From Bacillus cytotoxicus (GTDB lineage: Bacteria; Bacillota; Bacilli; Bacillales; Bacillaceae_G), in the NCBI RefSeq assembly GCF_023715645.1, contig NZ_JAMBOP010000002.1, positions 186,001-250,000 of the forward strand: DNA of 64,000 bases, given 5' to 3'. Below the pieces are notes generated by a model. The model ran no database searches. It worked only from the letters and a program-made list of their open reading frames with translations, and had not been told where the DNA came from. The position numbers and the translations under genes were made by a program. Positions within the stretch are counted from its first letter, which is position 1, and every line of letters starts with the position of its first letter. Shown piece after piece: positions 53,386 to 63,883 of this stretch.

Positions 53386-53493
53386 TATTCCATAACAAAA
53401 AAAGATTTAGATAGATTGATAGCTTATTTTAAATATAAAAATGGTGGTGCTTTACATAATCTAGTTAAAAATGGTGTGCTTAAATCTAAGTAA
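53386..53493 (+). pseudogene. Orphan 3' coding fragment
   Basis: An open frame ending in a natural stop reads SITKKDLDRLIAYFKYKNGG, then ALHNLVKNGVLKSK. Upstream it is open only to about 53350 and has no start signal. Looks like the tail of a lost gene; family not recognised. The rest of 53.2-54.3 kb holds a repeat and AT-rich DNA with no gene. Confidence 0.4.
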
Positions 53494-53541
53494 GAAAATA
53501 TGGATAATTTCAATAATATATAAATACAAATTGAAAAAATG

Positions 53542-53718
53542 ACATAAAAACCACTTTTTTTAGGAGAGGTCGAGAGCAACTGGCCATGCATAGAAGCGGT
53601 CAGTTCCTTTTCCTGCCACGTGCAAAGTTTAAAACAAAGGTAGAAAGCAAGTAGCGGCCATGTTTTGTTCTGCATAGCAGCGACTGATATGTAAAAAAAT
53701 CAACTTGTATTTATATAG
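53542..53718 (+). repeat. bcr1-like repeat
   Basis: Near complete: ATAAAAACC, TTTTTTTAGGAGAGGTCGAGAGC, GGCCATGCATAGAAGCGGTCAG, TGCCACGTGCAAAGTTTAAAAC, TTCTGCATAGCAGCGAC, and CTTGTATTTATATAG. Confidence 0.85.
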
Positions 53719-54008
53719 TAAAGGACACTTTGTGTAAAGTGTCCTTCACTTCGAAGAATAAAAATCGTTCTTCTAACACTAACAATTTGGAACGTTTTCC
53801 ATATTAATGGATACTTATTTAAAATAGTATCAATCCATTTACAACAAGAATATATAAAATATAGTAAGAAATACTGTTCTATCTTTTATTTTCTAAGAAA
53901 AACTCCCTTCTACTCTACTATCTTCTCTTTTAATAAACGGAATTGATAATAAATTCACAATTTTATCTTTTTTCCTGTTATCCACTGTGATATTATTGTA
54001 TAATATTT

Positions 54009-54024
54009 TTGAAAGCGCTTATTA
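54009..54024 (+). promoter_or_regulatory. Possible CcpA cre site upstream of odhA
   Basis: TTGAAAGCGCTTATTA fits WTGNAANCGNWNNCW with one mismatch. It lies about 300 bp before odhA; carbon catabolite control of 2-oxoglutarate dehydrogenase would be plausible. Confidence 0.4.
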
Positions 54025-54328
54025 TTGTGATATACATAATTTAAAACGTTTTTACTTGAACATTCATAATTTTCTATACGTTTTACAAATATTAATTTTG
54101 TTTCCTTTTTGCCCATAAACTTAACTTACTAAAGTATTTTCCGCAGTTTTTTTGTACAAGTTTTACTTGGTAATCATAGTAAATTTCTGGGTGATAAGTA
54201 ATTGTGAATGTTTTTTTACAAAACAGATAAGTAATAACGTTTTGTATTATGTAAATTATCGTAATAACATAAGAATATAAAATGAATTGCACTCGTTACT
54301 GGTTCTAACGAGTAGGAGGTTTTGTCAA

Positions 54329-57184
54329 ATGACGACGAAGAATACAAATACGAACAGTCCTTGGTCCAAATTCCATGGTCCTAACCTTGGCTATGTCATT
54401 GAACAGTACGATCTTTATGTTGCCGGGGAAGGTTCTGTTGATCCAGAGTTAGAAGAACTTTTTGCAAGTTGGGGTGCTCCTCCTTTTTATACAGATTTTA
54501 CAGCGGGGACTACTAGCGGCACTCATTTTTCTTCTCCAAACGATACAGATATAGAAAAAGTTCTAAAAGCTGCAAAGGTTTTAGAAAATATTCGTTCATA
54601 CGGTCACCTTTCTGCACATATTAATCCGCTGGAGGAAATAGTGGATGGGCAGTTTTCTTTAGAGGGACTAGGCGAAAATGATTTGAAAGCGATTTCAGCT
54701 AAAATGGTTTGGGCAGATGCACCGGCGGATGTTCCAACAGCGTTTGATGCTGTTAATAAATTAAAAGAAATTTATTCAAAATCTTTAGCGTATGAGTTCG
54801 CTCATGTTCAAGATAGTGAAGAGCGTGCATGGCTACAACAAATGGTGGAATCTTCTTCCTTATATCATCCACTATCAAACGAGAAACGCATTGCTGTGTT
54901 AAAGCGATTAACAGCGGTTGAAGGTTTTGAGCAATTTTTGCATAAGACATTTGTTGGGCAAAAACGTTTTTCTATCGAAGGCGTTGACATGTTAGTTCCT
55001 ATGCTAGATGAAATGATTTCTGAAGGCGCTAAGGACGGCGTGAAAGATATTATGATCGGGATGGCTCACCGCGGACGTCTTAGCGTACTCGCTCATACAT
55101 TAGAAAAACCATATAGTCACATGTTTACTGAATTTAAACATTCAACACCAATGCAAGGCAAAGATAAGAACAATATCGGCTGGACTGGTGATGTGAAGTA
55201 CCACTTAGGTAAAGAGCAATTGGTTGGATCTGGAGAAGCTCTTACACGAGTTACTTTAGCAAATAACCCAAGTCACCTTGAATTTGTTGATCCAGTTGTG
55301 GAAGGATTTGCACGTGCTGCTCAGGAAAATCGTGAGCAAGCAGGTTATCCAAAGCAAGATATTACTAAATCTTATGCAATTTTAGTACACGGTGATGCTG
55401 CTTTCCCTGGTCAAGGTATTGTACCTGAGACGCTGAACTTAAGCAGATTGAAAGGTTATCAAACAGGCGGAACGATTCATGTTATTGCGAATAACGCAGT
55501 CGGATTCACAACTGATAGTTATGATTCTCGCTCTACAAGATATTCAAGTGACCTTGCGAAAGGCTTTGATATTCCGATTGTACACGTAAATGCTGATGAT
55601 CCTGAAGCTTGTTTAATTGCTGCTACGTTAGCTTTCCAATACCGTACGAAATTCAAAAAAGATTTCTTAATTGACTTAATTGGCTATCGCCGCTACGGTC
55701 ATAACGAAATGGATGACCCTGCAGTTACACAACCGAAAGTATACAAAAAGGTTAGCAAGCATCCGACTGTAAGAGCTTTATATGCTGAAGAGTTACAAGC
55801 AAAAGGCATTCTAAATGCTGATGAAGTAGAAACAATTACGCAGTTTATTCAAGAGCATCTGAAAGCTGAATATAATCAAGTTTCTTCAGATAAAAAAGAA
55901 GTATCGGCTAATGTTGCAGTTCCAGAAGTAGTTGCAAATGGCATTCCAAAAATGATGACAGGTGTTCCATTAGAAACACTTAAAGAATTAAATACGAGTC
56001 TTCTTGAGTGGCCAGAAGGTTTTAACGTATATCCGAAATTAAAGAAAATCCTGGAACGTCGCGAAAGTGCATTTAAAGATGGCGGTAAATTAGAATGGGC
56101 AAATGCCGAAGCGTTAGCGTTTGCTTCAATTTTACAAGATGGTACGCCAATTCGTCTGACAGGACAGGATTCAGAGCGCGGTACATTCGCACAGCGCCAC
56201 GTTGTATTACATGACACAGAAACGAATGAAACGTATTCACCAATGCATCGTCTGCCACAAGCACGCGCTTCTTTCGCGGTTCATAATAGCCCGCTTTCTG
56301 AAGCTGCTGTTGTAGGATTTGAGTATGGCTATAACGTATTTTCTCCTGAAACATTAACAATGTGGGAAGCACAATACGGAGACTTCTCAAATACAGCGCA
56401 AGCATTGTTTGACCAGTTCGTTTCAGCAGGAAGAGCAAAATGGGGTCAAAAATCCGGTCTTGTTCTCCTTCTTCCTCACGGTTATGAAGGCCAAGGTCCT
56501 GAACATTCTAGCGCTCGTCCAGAACGTTTCTTACAGCTTGCTGCAGAAAATAACTGGACAGTTGCTAACTTAACAAGTGCAGCGCAGTATTTCCATATCT
56601 TGCGCCGCCAAGCAGCAAGTCTTGGAACTGATTATGTAAGACCGTTAGTAATTATGACGCCAAAGAGCTTGTTACGTCATCCACTTACATCTTCACCAGC
56701 TTCTGAGTTAAGTGAAGGCAGCTTCCAAACAGTTGTAGAACAACCGAACCTTGGAGCAAAACCAAAAAAAGTGAAGCGTCTCGTATTAACAACAGGTAAG
56801 ATGGCAATCGATTTAGCTGTAGATGTTGAATCGAACAAGAAAGAACATACGCTAGATGAAGTTCATATCGTTCGCGTTGAACAGTTATATCCATTCTCTA
56901 CTGAGAAAATCCAAGCGATTGCTGAGCGTTTTGAAAACTTGGAAGAAATCGTGTGGGTACAAGAAGAACCAAGAAATATGGGCGCATGGCATTATATTGC
57001 ACCAATTCTATTCGAACTTGCTACAGGCAAAGTAAAAGTAAGCTATATTGGACGTCCGGACCGTTCAAGTCCATCAGGCGGCGATCCTCATGTTCATAGA
57101 AAAGAACAAGAATTGATTATTAATCAAACGCTTAATATCAATTTCCAGTTACAACAAGAACAAGAATTTGTTCACAATAAGTAA
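54329..57184 (+). CDS. odhA: 2-oxoglutarate dehydrogenase E1 component
   Basis: Thiamine diphosphate-dependent decarboxylase of the TCA cycle complex. 951 aa from ATG 54329 (AGGAGG 10 nt upstream; the earlier frame start lacks one). Motifs: [15 protein letters not shown] near residue 250, ThDP-binding [18 protein letters not shown] near 355, and [14 protein letters not shown] and [12 protein letters not shown] in the C-terminal transketolase half. Operon with odhB 109 bp downstream. Confidence 0.97.
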   Translation: MTTKNTNTNSPWSKFHGPNLGYVIEQYDLYVAGEGSVDPELEELFASWGAPPFYTDFTAGTTSGTHFSSPNDTDIEKVLKAAKVLENIRSYGHLSAHINPLEEIVDGQFSLEGLGENDLKAISAKMVWADAPADVPTAFDAVNKLKEIYSKSLAYEFAHVQDSEERAWLQQMVESSSLYHPLSNEKRIAVLKRLTAVEGFEQFLHKTFVGQKRFSIEGVDMLVPMLDEMISEGAKDGVKDIMIGMAHRGRLSVLAHTLEKPYSHMFTEFKHSTPMQGKDKNNIGWTGDVKYHLGKEQLVGSGEALTRVTLANNPSHLEFVDPVVEGFARAAQENREQAGYPKQDITKSYAILVHGDAAFPGQGIVPETLNLSRLKGYQTGGTIHVIANNAVGFTTDSYDSRSTRYSSDLAKGFDIPIVHVNADDPEACLIAATLAFQYRTKFKKDFLIDLIGYRRYGHNEMDDPAVTQPKVYKKVSKHPTVRALYAEELQAKGILNADEVETITQFIQEHLKAEYNQVSSDKKEVSANVAVPEVVANGIPKMMTGVPLETLKELNTSLLEWPEGFNVYPKLKKILERRESAFKDGGKLEWANAEALAFASILQDGTPIRLTGQDSERGTFAQRHVVLHDTETNETYSPMHRLPQARASFAVHNSPLSEAAVVGFEYGYNVFSPETLTMWEAQYGDFSNTAQALFDQFVSAGRAKWGQKSGLVLLLPHGYEGQGPEHSSARPERFLQLAAENNWTVANLTSAAQYFHILRRQAASLGTDYVRPLVIMTPKSLLRHPLTSSPASELSEGSFQTVVEQPNLGAKPKKVKRLVLTTGKMAIDLAVDVESNKKEHTLDEVHIVRVEQLYPFSTEKIQAIAERFENLEEIVWVQEEPRNMGAWHYIAPILFELATGKVKVSYIGRPDRSSPSGGDPHVHRKEQELIINQTLNINFQLQQEQEFVHNK

Positions 57185-57293
57185 TGCTGTTAACTTCCTG
57201 TGAATGGGGGTCTCCCCCATTCACAATTAGAGAAGATTATTTATAAAACTAAATTAAATCAATTGTTAGGCAAAATAGGGGAGGACATTTAAA

Positions 57294-58541
57294 ATGATCG
57301 AAATTAAAGTACCTGAGCTTGCAGAATCTATTACAGAAGGAACTATTTCACAATGGCTTATCAACGTAGGTGACAAAGTTGAGAAAGGCGCAAGCGTTGT
57401 TGAGTTAGAAACAGATAAAGTCAATGTAGAAATCATTGCAGAAGATTCAGGTATTGTATCAAAATTACTAGGGGAACCTGGAGATACAGTTGAAATCGGT
57501 GATGTTATCGCAGTTTTAGATGCAAACGGAGCGGCAGCAGTAAGTACACCTGCCCCGGAAGCAAAACAAGAAGTTACAGAAGCACCAAAAGCTGAGGCTG
57601 AAGCTGCGGCGCCAAATAACGCACCAATGCAAGGTCTTCCAAATACAGATCGTCCTATCGCTTCACCTGCTGCTAGAAAAATGGCACGTGAATTAGGAAT
57701 CGACTTAAACGAAGTACGCAGCACTGATCCACTTGGCCGCGTTAGACCACATGACGTACAAGCACATGCTACTGCGCCGAAAGCAGAGCCAAAACAAGAA
57801 AAACAAAGTCCAAAACCAGCTGCAAAAACTGAGTTTGAAAAACCAGTTGAGCGCGTAAAAATGTCCCGCCGCCGTCAAACAATTGCAAATCGTTTAGTAG
57901 AAGTTCAACAAACATCTGCAATGTTAACAACATTTAACGAAGTTGATATGACAGCTATCATGGAATTACGTAAAGATCGTAAAGATGCGTTCGAAAAGAA
58001 ACATGATGTTCGTCTTGGCTTCATGTCATTCTTCACAAAAGCAGTTGTAGCAGCATTAAAACAATTCCCATTATTAAATGCTGAAATTCAAGGTGATGAG
58101 CTAATCATCAAGAAATTCTATGATATCGGAATCGCTGTAGCAGCTCCAGATGGACTAGTTGTTCCTGTTGTACGTGACGCAAACCAATTAAACTTCGCTG
58201 AAATTGAGAGCGAAATTAGAAATCTAGGTAAAAAAGCTCGTGATAACAAACTTACATTAAAAGAACTACAAGGTGGTACTTTTACAATTACAAACGGTGG
58301 CGTGTTCGGCTCTCTTATGTCAACACCAATCCTAAACAGCCCACAAGTAGGTATCCTTGGTATGCATAAAATCCAAGTACGCCCTGTTGCAATCGATGCA
58401 GAGCGCATGGAAAACCGTCCAATGATGTACCTTGCTCTATCTTACGATCACCGCATCGTAGACGGAAAAGAGGCTGTTAGCTTCCTAGTTGCAGTTAAAG
58501 AAATGCTTGAAGATCCAAAATCATTATTATTAGAAGGTTGA
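57294..58541 (+). CDS. odhB: Dihydrolipoyllysine succinyltransferase E2 component
   Basis: Core of the 2-oxoglutarate dehydrogenase complex. 415 aa: lipoyl domain (lipoylated Lys in [10 protein letters not shown] near residue 42), an Ala/Pro/Glu-rich linker, the peripheral subunit-binding domain ([16 protein letters not shown], residues 122-155), a second linker, and a catalytic domain with [12 protein letters not shown] near residue 385. GGGGAGG ribosome site. Confidence 0.97.
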   Translation: MIEIKVPELAESITEGTISQWLINVGDKVEKGASVVELETDKVNVEIIAEDSGIVSKLLGEPGDTVEIGDVIAVLDANGAAAVSTPAPEAKQEVTEAPKAEAEAAAPNNAPMQGLPNTDRPIASPAARKMARELGIDLNEVRSTDPLGRVRPHDVQAHATAPKAEPKQEKQSPKPAAKTEFEKPVERVKMSRRRQTIANRLVEVQQTSAMLTTFNEVDMTAIMELRKDRKDAFEKKHDVRLGFMSFFTKAVVAALKQFPLLNAEIQGDELIIKKFYDIGIAVAAPDGLVVPVVRDANQLNFAEIESEIRNLGKKARDNKLTLKELQGGTFTITNGGVFGSLMSTPILNSPQVGILGMHKIQVRPVAIDAERMENRPMMYLALSYDHRIVDGKEAVSFLVAVKEMLEDPKSLLLEG

Positions 58542-58555
58542 TTCTTTTATCAATC

Positions 58556-58591
58556 GAAGAACCCTCTTGCAGTAGCAAGAGGGTTTTCTTT
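58556..58591 (+). terminator. Terminator of odhAB
   Basis: AACCCTCTTGC / GCAAGAGGGTT stem followed by TTCTTTTTTTC. Confidence 0.92.
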
Positions 58592-58663
58592 TTTTCTACT
58601 TCCATACCAAAAATAATAGTAGACTATTGCTATGGAATTCATGTAATCTACTACTTATAAAAA

Positions 58664-58840
58664 ACATATATATGAATCCATTTTGATCTTTTGACATACA
58701 GATTGCTGCTATGTAGGAATAAAGAGCCCTCACTCGCTTTCTTTCTATGTTTTTACTTCGCATGTGGCAGAAAAAGGACCTGACCGCTTCTACGCGCGGC
58801 CAGATGCTCTCGCCCATCGAAAAAGAATGGTTTTTATGTC
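58664..58840 (-). repeat. bcr1-like repeat upstream of the HExxH gene
   Basis: ATATATGAATCCATTTTGATC at one end, CAGATTGCTGCTATG, CATGTGGCAGAAAAAGGACCTGACCGC, GGCCAGATGCTCTCGCCC and TTTTTATGTCG at the other. Ends about 40 bp before the next gene's ATG. Confidence 0.8.
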
Positions 58841-58879
58841 GTTTTTTAAAATTTTGATTTATATAGAAAAGGTGACAAA

Positions 58880-59704
58880 ATGGAATTAGGAAACTTCTTT
58901 TTTACAACGCTTATAACAACCTTTATGCAGTTAGCTTCATTAGTAGGATGTATTATTGTAGTTGGATTTCTATTAGGATATTTAGAAAATCGTTCGCGGA
59001 CATATTGGACACGAGCTTTCGGAAGAAATGGCTTCCTCTTAACTTCATGGATTGGAACACCTATTCACGAATTTGGCCATGCCTTTATGTGCATCTTATT
59101 TCGGCATAAAATCGTGAATATTCAATGGTTTCCAACGAATACAAGTAACGGGTATTTAGGATATGTGCAACACCAATATAATCCGAAAAGTATTTATCAA
59201 AAAACAGGTAATTTCTTTATTGGTATTGCTCCTATTTTTTCAGGGATTGCCGCATTAGTTGGGTTAATGTATTGCCTTATCCCCCACTCATACTCAGTAT
59301 TTATGAATGGTGTTGATACAAATATTCAGCCCGGCGGCGCTATGAATGATATTATCAAACACACTGCTTTATCTTCACTGCTACTATTAAAAAGCATTTT
59401 TACAATTGGCAATCTATTAAATCCGTATTTTTGGCTCTTTCTGATCCTAGCAATTTGCATCTCTACGCATATTGCTTTAAGTAAGCCTGACATACAAGGT
59501 GCATTAGATGGACTGATCACGATCTTCTTATTCCTATTTCTCTTCAACGTTATAGGAGGTCTTCTTCATTTTGATAGCCATGCAATGATCGCAAATATAG
59601 CAAAATATAATGCTTACTTGCTCGCTTTTTCTAGCATTGCTATTTTATTTTCTTGTATTACTGTGGTGATAAGTTATATCTTTTATCGAATTAAAAAAAT
59701 GTAG
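58880..59704 (+). CDS. Polytopic membrane protein with HExxH motif (putative membrane metalloprotease)
   Basis: 274 aa with about six transmembrane helices. PIHEFGHAF at residues 61-69 is an HExxH zinc-protease motif located beside a membrane segment, as in site-2-type M50 proteases; a later Asp-containing segment (SKPDIQGALDGL) could supply the third ligand but is not a standard match. I recognise no named family. AAAAGGTG upstream. Stands alone, so a substrate cannot be guessed from context. Confidence 0.75.
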   Translation: MELGNFFFTTLITTFMQLASLVGCIIVVGFLLGYLENRSRTYWTRAFGRNGFLLTSWIGTPIHEFGHAFMCILFRHKIVNIQWFPTNTSNGYLGYVQHQYNPKSIYQKTGNFFIGIAPIFSGIAALVGLMYCLIPHSYSVFMNGVDTNIQPGGAMNDIIKHTALSSLLLLKSIFTIGNLLNPYFWLFLILAICISTHIALSKPDIQGALDGLITIFLFLFLFNVIGGLLHFDSHAMIANIAKYNAYLLAFSSIAILFSCITVVISYIFYRIKKM

Positions 59705-59873
59705 ATAGATCATCCTTACACGAATAGAGAATAATCAGAAACTTTTACCTTCTTGCATCCTTTCGTTGGTATAATATGGTGTATGAAATGATATAACCAA
59801 CAGGGGGCAGATCATTACCTTTAACAAGAACGATAACAATACCTTATATCGCTTCTTTTTTGAGAGAGAACAA

Positions 59874-60341
59874 TTGAATTCTAAAGGCGAAGACTTCATT
59901 CAGATTTTACAAGGTCATTCTACAAATGAAGGCTTGAACTTGAATAAAGAAAATACAGAAGTAGCTATTAACTATGTAGACCAAACAATTAGAGCGATTA
60001 GAGAAGTGATTGTAGAAATGGTTAGATTACAAGAATACCCTGAGTACCCTTCAAGGTTATCTTGCTTATACGCTGCGAAAAGCTATGAAGATGCTTTGAA
60101 ATGGAAATCATTATTTGATTCTTACAATCGGAACGTTTTGCAGATTGTTAAACTGCGAGTTATTGGGAATTCTTTTGAGGGTGATGGAAACCTTTTACCA
60201 AAGGAAGATGGTGCTCCTTTCTCTCAAAAAATTGAACAAGCTAAAGAATATTGGAAGGGTAATGTAACAAGTGAACTTCCTGAACTTTTGATTAACGGAA
60301 AAATCGAAGTGGTAGAAATTATTCATGATTTCTCAGCTTAG
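59874..60341 (+). CDS. DUF2441-like protein, 5' end unclear
   Basis: 155 aa from a TTG, but the coding pattern continues upstream in frame to 59787 ([20 protein letters not shown]...), matching the family N-terminus, without an ATG, GTG or TTG before a stop. Either translation begins at a rare ATT (59814) after AGGGGG, or about 10 N-terminal codons were lost. The body ([31 protein letters not shown]) is well preserved. Function unknown. Confidence 0.6.
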   Translation: MNSKGEDFIQILQGHSTNEGLNLNKENTEVAINYVDQTIRAIREVIVEMVRLQEYPEYPSRLSCLYAAKSYEDALKWKSLFDSYNRNVLQIVKLRVIGNSFEGDGNLLPKEDGAPFSQKIEQAKEYWKGNVTSELPELLINGKIEVVEIIHDFSA

Positions 60342-60357
60342 AGTCGTATAGATTATA

Positions 60358-60404
60358 TTTCCATCAGCTGGGGCTGAAACCCAACTGATGGAAACTTCAC
60401 TTTA
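60358..60404 (-). terminator. Family-2-type hairpin serving as terminator of the CoA-disulfide reductase gene
   Basis: TTCCATCAGCTGGGG...CCCAACTGATGGAA stem next to AACTTCACTTTAT, the family-2 hairpin end; overlaps the stop region of the reductase gene. Confidence 0.7.
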
Positions 60405-61736
60405 TTCCCCTCTTCTCGCTGCTTGCTGCAACGGATCCCATACACTGTTAAACGGCGGAGAATAACTTAAATCCACGTCTTCTAAATCATGAATCGTCAT
60501 TTTATGAAACAATGCCATCGCCAGGACATCGATACGTTTATCTACACCCTGCTCGCCAATTACTTGTCCGCCTAACAATTGTTTCGTGTCCTTGCGATAC
60601 AATAATTTCACGTGAAGTGGTTTCTTACTCGGATAATATCCCGCTATGTTTGTCGAATCTATTTTTACAATTTCATATGGCAACTGTAATTGCTCTGCTT
60701 CTTTTTCATTTAAACCCGTTCGTCCTAATGTGATGTCCATGAATTTCATAACCGCTGTTCCGACAATCCCTTTAAACGCTCTTCGTTTATTCACCATGTT
60801 CAGTCCAGCAATTCTTCCTTGTTTGTTTGCCGTTGTTCCAAGCGGAATATGGTCATGTTTTTCTTTTATAATATGATACTGCGTAGCGCAGTCTCCTGCC
60901 GCATAAATGTCCTCTATATTTGTTTGCATATAAGCGTTAACTTGGATCGCACCTTTTGGATTTTTGATAATCTCTGTTCCTTCTAGAAAATCAGTGTTCG
61001 GTTTCACTCCAACTGATACTAAAACAAGATCTGTTTCATACATTCCTTTCTCTGTTTCCACAAACTCAACTTGTTCTTTTCCTTGAAACGCTTTCACATT
61101 TTCATTTGTCAGAATTTCAATGTTATGTTTTGTTGCTTCTTCATGAATGTATGCTGCCATATCCTTATCGAAAACGGTACCGACATGATCATTCCGCTCA
61201 ATCATGCGCACTTTTTTTCCAAGCTCTACAAATGTTTCCGCCATTTCTATACCAATTGCTCCGCCGCCAATAATAGTAACATTTTCAACGTTCTTATTTC
61301 GAAGCGTCTCCATAATGCGCTCTGCATCCGGAATTGTTTTTAATAGATGAACACCTTGCAAATCACTGCCTTTCCAGTTCGGCATCACTGGCCGCACTCC
61401 CGTTGCAATTAATAAACGATCATATTCGAATTCGAATGGTTCTGATGTTTGCGTATGTATGCCATATACTTTTTTGCTCGCTGGATCTATTCGTGTCACT
61501 TCATGATTCACTTTCGCATCAATATGATATTTATCCCGAAATGTCTCAACGCTCCTAGCAATTAGCTTTTCAGTAGAAGCGATGACTCCACTAATCGCAT
61601 AAGGAAGACCACACTGTGCATATGAATAGATTTCGCCTTTTTCTAAAGTGATTACAGTTGCTTCTTGGTCATTGCGGACAATTTGCATAGCCGCACTCAT
61701 TCCAGCTGCATCTCCGCCTATAATAACGTATTTCAT
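60402..61736 (-). CDS. Coenzyme A disulfide reductase
   Basis: NAD(P)H-dependent FAD enzyme keeping CoA reduced in low-GC Gram-positives that lack glutathione. 444 aa: N-terminal FAD motif [10 protein letters not shown], single active-site Cys in [12 protein letters not shown] (residue about 42), NAD motif [14 protein letters not shown] near 155, second FAD motif IYAAGDCA near 275, and the C-terminal dimerisation domain with DLSYSPPF. No C-terminal rhodanese fusion. Confidence 0.92.
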   Translation of the reverse strand: MKYVIIGGDAAGMSAAMQIVRNDQEATVITLEKGEIYSYAQCGLPYAISGVIASTEKLIARSVETFRDKYHIDAKVNHEVTRIDPASKKVYGIHTQTSEPFEFEYDRLLIATGVRPVMPNWKGSDLQGVHLLKTIPDAERIMETLRNKNVENVTIIGGGAIGIEMAETFVELGKKVRMIERNDHVGTVFDKDMAAYIHEEATKHNIEILTNENVKAFQGKEQVEFVETEKGMYETDLVLVSVGVKPNTDFLEGTEIIKNPKGAIQVNAYMQTNIEDIYAAGDCATQYHIIKEKHDHIPLGTTANKQGRIAGLNMVNKRRAFKGIVGTAVMKFMDITLGRTGLNEKEAEQLQLPYEIVKIDSTNIAGYYPSKKPLHVKLLYRKDTKQLLGGQVIGEQGVDKRIDVLAMALFHKMTIHDLEDVDLSYSPPFNSVWDPLQQAARRGE

Positions 61737-61766
61737 TGTATCACTCCTTCTGTCATTATCTATCGT

Positions 61767-62270
61767 TTACAATTCCCATCTTCTGCAATTATCAATCATT
61801 ACGGAGCTGTTCATCCTTTTTACTGGTAACTTATACAAACATTCCCCTTCAACTATTCTGCCTGTATCTTCAAAACCAATACTTTCATACAACTGTTTTG
61901 CAACGATATTATTCGGTTCAAAAGATAGAAATATTTCATTACAATTCACATCTTTTCTCATCTCTTCGATTACATATAAAAGTGCCGTTTTCCCATACCC
62001 ATTCCCTTGGTATTTATGATCTATCATAAGTCTACATACTTCAAAAAAATGATGTTGCTCACAATAGCCATACATTGTAAAGCCAACCATTGTTTCATCG
62101 CTGTATATTGCCTTTGTACTCCAACCTTTTTGAATTTTCGACTGAGCTAATGATAAGGCATTCGAAGCAACAAACTCTTCACAAACGAAATGTTTATCTT
62201 CTTTATTTGTCGTTAAGAATATACACTCTAACCAATTCTCATTTGTAATATCTCGCAAATTTATACTCAT
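61767..62270 (-). CDS. GNAT-family N-acetyltransferase
   Basis: 167 aa, GNAT fold with acetyl-CoA loop DHKYQGNGYGKTALLYVIEEM near residue 85 and the C-terminal QLYESIGFEDTGRIVEGE block, similar to polyamine (SpeG/BltD-like) acetyltransferases. The potABCD operon in the window makes a polyamine substrate possible but this is only inference. Starts 83 bp before the lactate permease stop, same strand. Confidence 0.88.
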   Translation of the reverse strand: MSINLRDITNENWLECIFLTTNKEDKHFVCEEFVASNALSLAQSKIQKGWSTKAIYSDETMVGFTMYGYCEQHHFFEVCRLMIDHKYQGNGYGKTALLYVIEEMRKDVNCNEIFLSFEPNNIVAKQLYESIGFEDTGRIVEGECLYKLPVKRMNSSVMIDNCRRWEL

Positions 62271-62322
62271 TCCATGCTCACTCTTTCTTCTTTAATCTAT
62301 GAAGTTATATATTTCTACAAAC

Positions 62323-62355
62323 AAAAACACTTCTCCTATAAGAGAAGCGTTTTTT
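62323..62355 (-). terminator. Terminator of the lactate permease gene
   Basis: AACACTTCTC / GAGAAGCGTT stem followed by T5 on the minus strand, abutting the stop. Confidence 0.8.
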
Positions 62356-63850
62356 ACATAATAAGACGCCACACAAAAACCTCCACCACTACAATCAACA
62401 CAGCCCCCAAAATCATGAGCGTCGTCTTCTTCAACAACTCATTTTCCCGAAATGGAATGTTACATAAATAAGCACCAAGTGTAATTCGTGATGGACACGC
62501 AATTGTCGCAAAAGAAGAACTTGTATTTTGCACTGTTGTCACGAACTGCCAGGGAAGTCCTACGTTCTGCGCTGTTTGCATTTGCAATTTCATAAACATT
62601 GCATTTGATCCAGCGTTACTTCCCGTTAAAAAGCCACCGATACCACCGATAAACGGAGCAACGAAAACGAACATCGTTCCAAACAGATGACCAGCAGATT
62701 CCGCTAATAAAGCGTGCATTCCTGCTGCACTCATTAGTTCTGAAATCGCAATAAACATTGTTGTTGTAATCGCAAAAGGTATCCACTGTTTCACCGTTTG
62801 CAAGAATGACTGTCTTATTACAATAGAAGGAACTCGGAAAAAAATAATGGTAAATACACACGTAATTCCAAGCCAAAATCCTGGTGAATACAATAACTCA
62901 AGTTTGTAAGAATACGATGGCAAGTTAATAACGGCATATGATTGCAGTGTACTATGAAACGACGGAATCAGACGCGAAAGCAAGATGCAAACTGTTAAAA
63001 ATAAATATGGACTCACTATTTTTACAACGGAAACCTCTTTCTGCTCAGCAGCTGCTTGTTCTGAATACACTTCTTTCTGTTGTTTTGCCGCCATTTTAAT
63101 GATAATAAATCCAAATGTTATCGTTACAATTGCACTTAAAATTCCTGCTAATTCAACACTTACATATGTACTAGATAGATAGATGGAGAGAGAAAATAAT
63201 AGAAAAAAACCAGTCGCTTCTTTCCATTTTTGTCTTACTGCCGCAAAGCCGCCGACTATATACAAGGAAAGGATGATAAAATACGCAAAAATTGGCACAC
63301 TTAATACCGCTGTACCAGAACCAAGTTGTACTAAAGGCATATTAATCAGCCCCGAACCAATAATCGTCCCTGTTGCCATTGCTCCCCATGAGCTTGCTAA
63401 TAAACCGATAAACGAAAGCAAAACAGCTTGCAACGGTTTGTAACCGAGCGACAGAAAAATAGGCGCAGCCACCATAAATCCAATTCCAAATCCACTTACA
63501 GATTCAATAAGGGGACAAAGCCCAAAGCACATAAGAAGCATTTGCAGTAAACGGTCATGTGTAACATGTTCCATAAAACGAGCAACTTGATCGATATACC
63601 CCATTTTATTCATAAGATGAAATAAAAAAATACCAAAAAACAATACATATCCAACGATAAAACAAATTAAACCACCCTTTATTGTGGCATGGGCAATCTC
63701 CCCCATTTGCAGGCGAAACAGCGGTGATAGTAATACAATTCCGCTGCACACAATATAAGAAATGATCGATGCTTTGAGCGATGTTTGCTTGAAGACAAAT
63801 AAACAAATAAAAATCATCATGATTGGAATAAGAGCCAGTAGTATTGTCAT
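62354..63850 (-). CDS. L-lactate permease (LctP/LldP family)
   Basis: 498 aa from ATG 63850; the longer frame begins in a dispersed repeat and is not real. Twelve or more transmembrane helices. Family segments: SVSGFGIGFMVAAPIFLSLGY, SSWGAMATGTIIGSGL and GGIGGFLTGSNAGSNAMF. Imports lactate (or glycolate) with protons. Its usual metabolic partner, lutABC, is reduced to a scar at 8.3 kb in this window; other lactate oxidases elsewhere cannot be excluded. Confidence 0.9.
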   Translation of the reverse strand: MTILLALIPIMMIFICLFVFKQTSLKASIISYIVCSGIVLLSPLFRLQMGEIAHATIKGGLICFIVGYVLFFGIFLFHLMNKMGYIDQVARFMEHVTHDRLLQMLLMCFGLCPLIESVSGFGIGFMVAAPIFLSLGYKPLQAVLLSFIGLLASSWGAMATGTIIGSGLINMPLVQLGSGTAVLSVPIFAYFIILSLYIVGGFAAVRQKWKEATGFFLLFSLSIYLSSTYVSVELAGILSAIVTITFGFIIIKMAAKQQKEVYSEQAAAEQKEVSVVKIVSPYLFLTVCILLSRLIPSFHSTLQSYAVINLPSYSYKLELLYSPGFWLGITCVFTIIFFRVPSIVIRQSFLQTVKQWIPFAITTTMFIAISELMSAAGMHALLAESAGHLFGTMFVFVAPFIGGIGGFLTGSNAGSNAMFMKLQMQTAQNVGLPWQFVTTVQNTSSSFATIACPSRITLGAYLCNIPFRENELLKKTTLMILGAVLIVVVEVFVWRLIM

Positions 63851-63883
63851 ACTATCATCTCGTTTCTTGTAAGGTACAATTGT

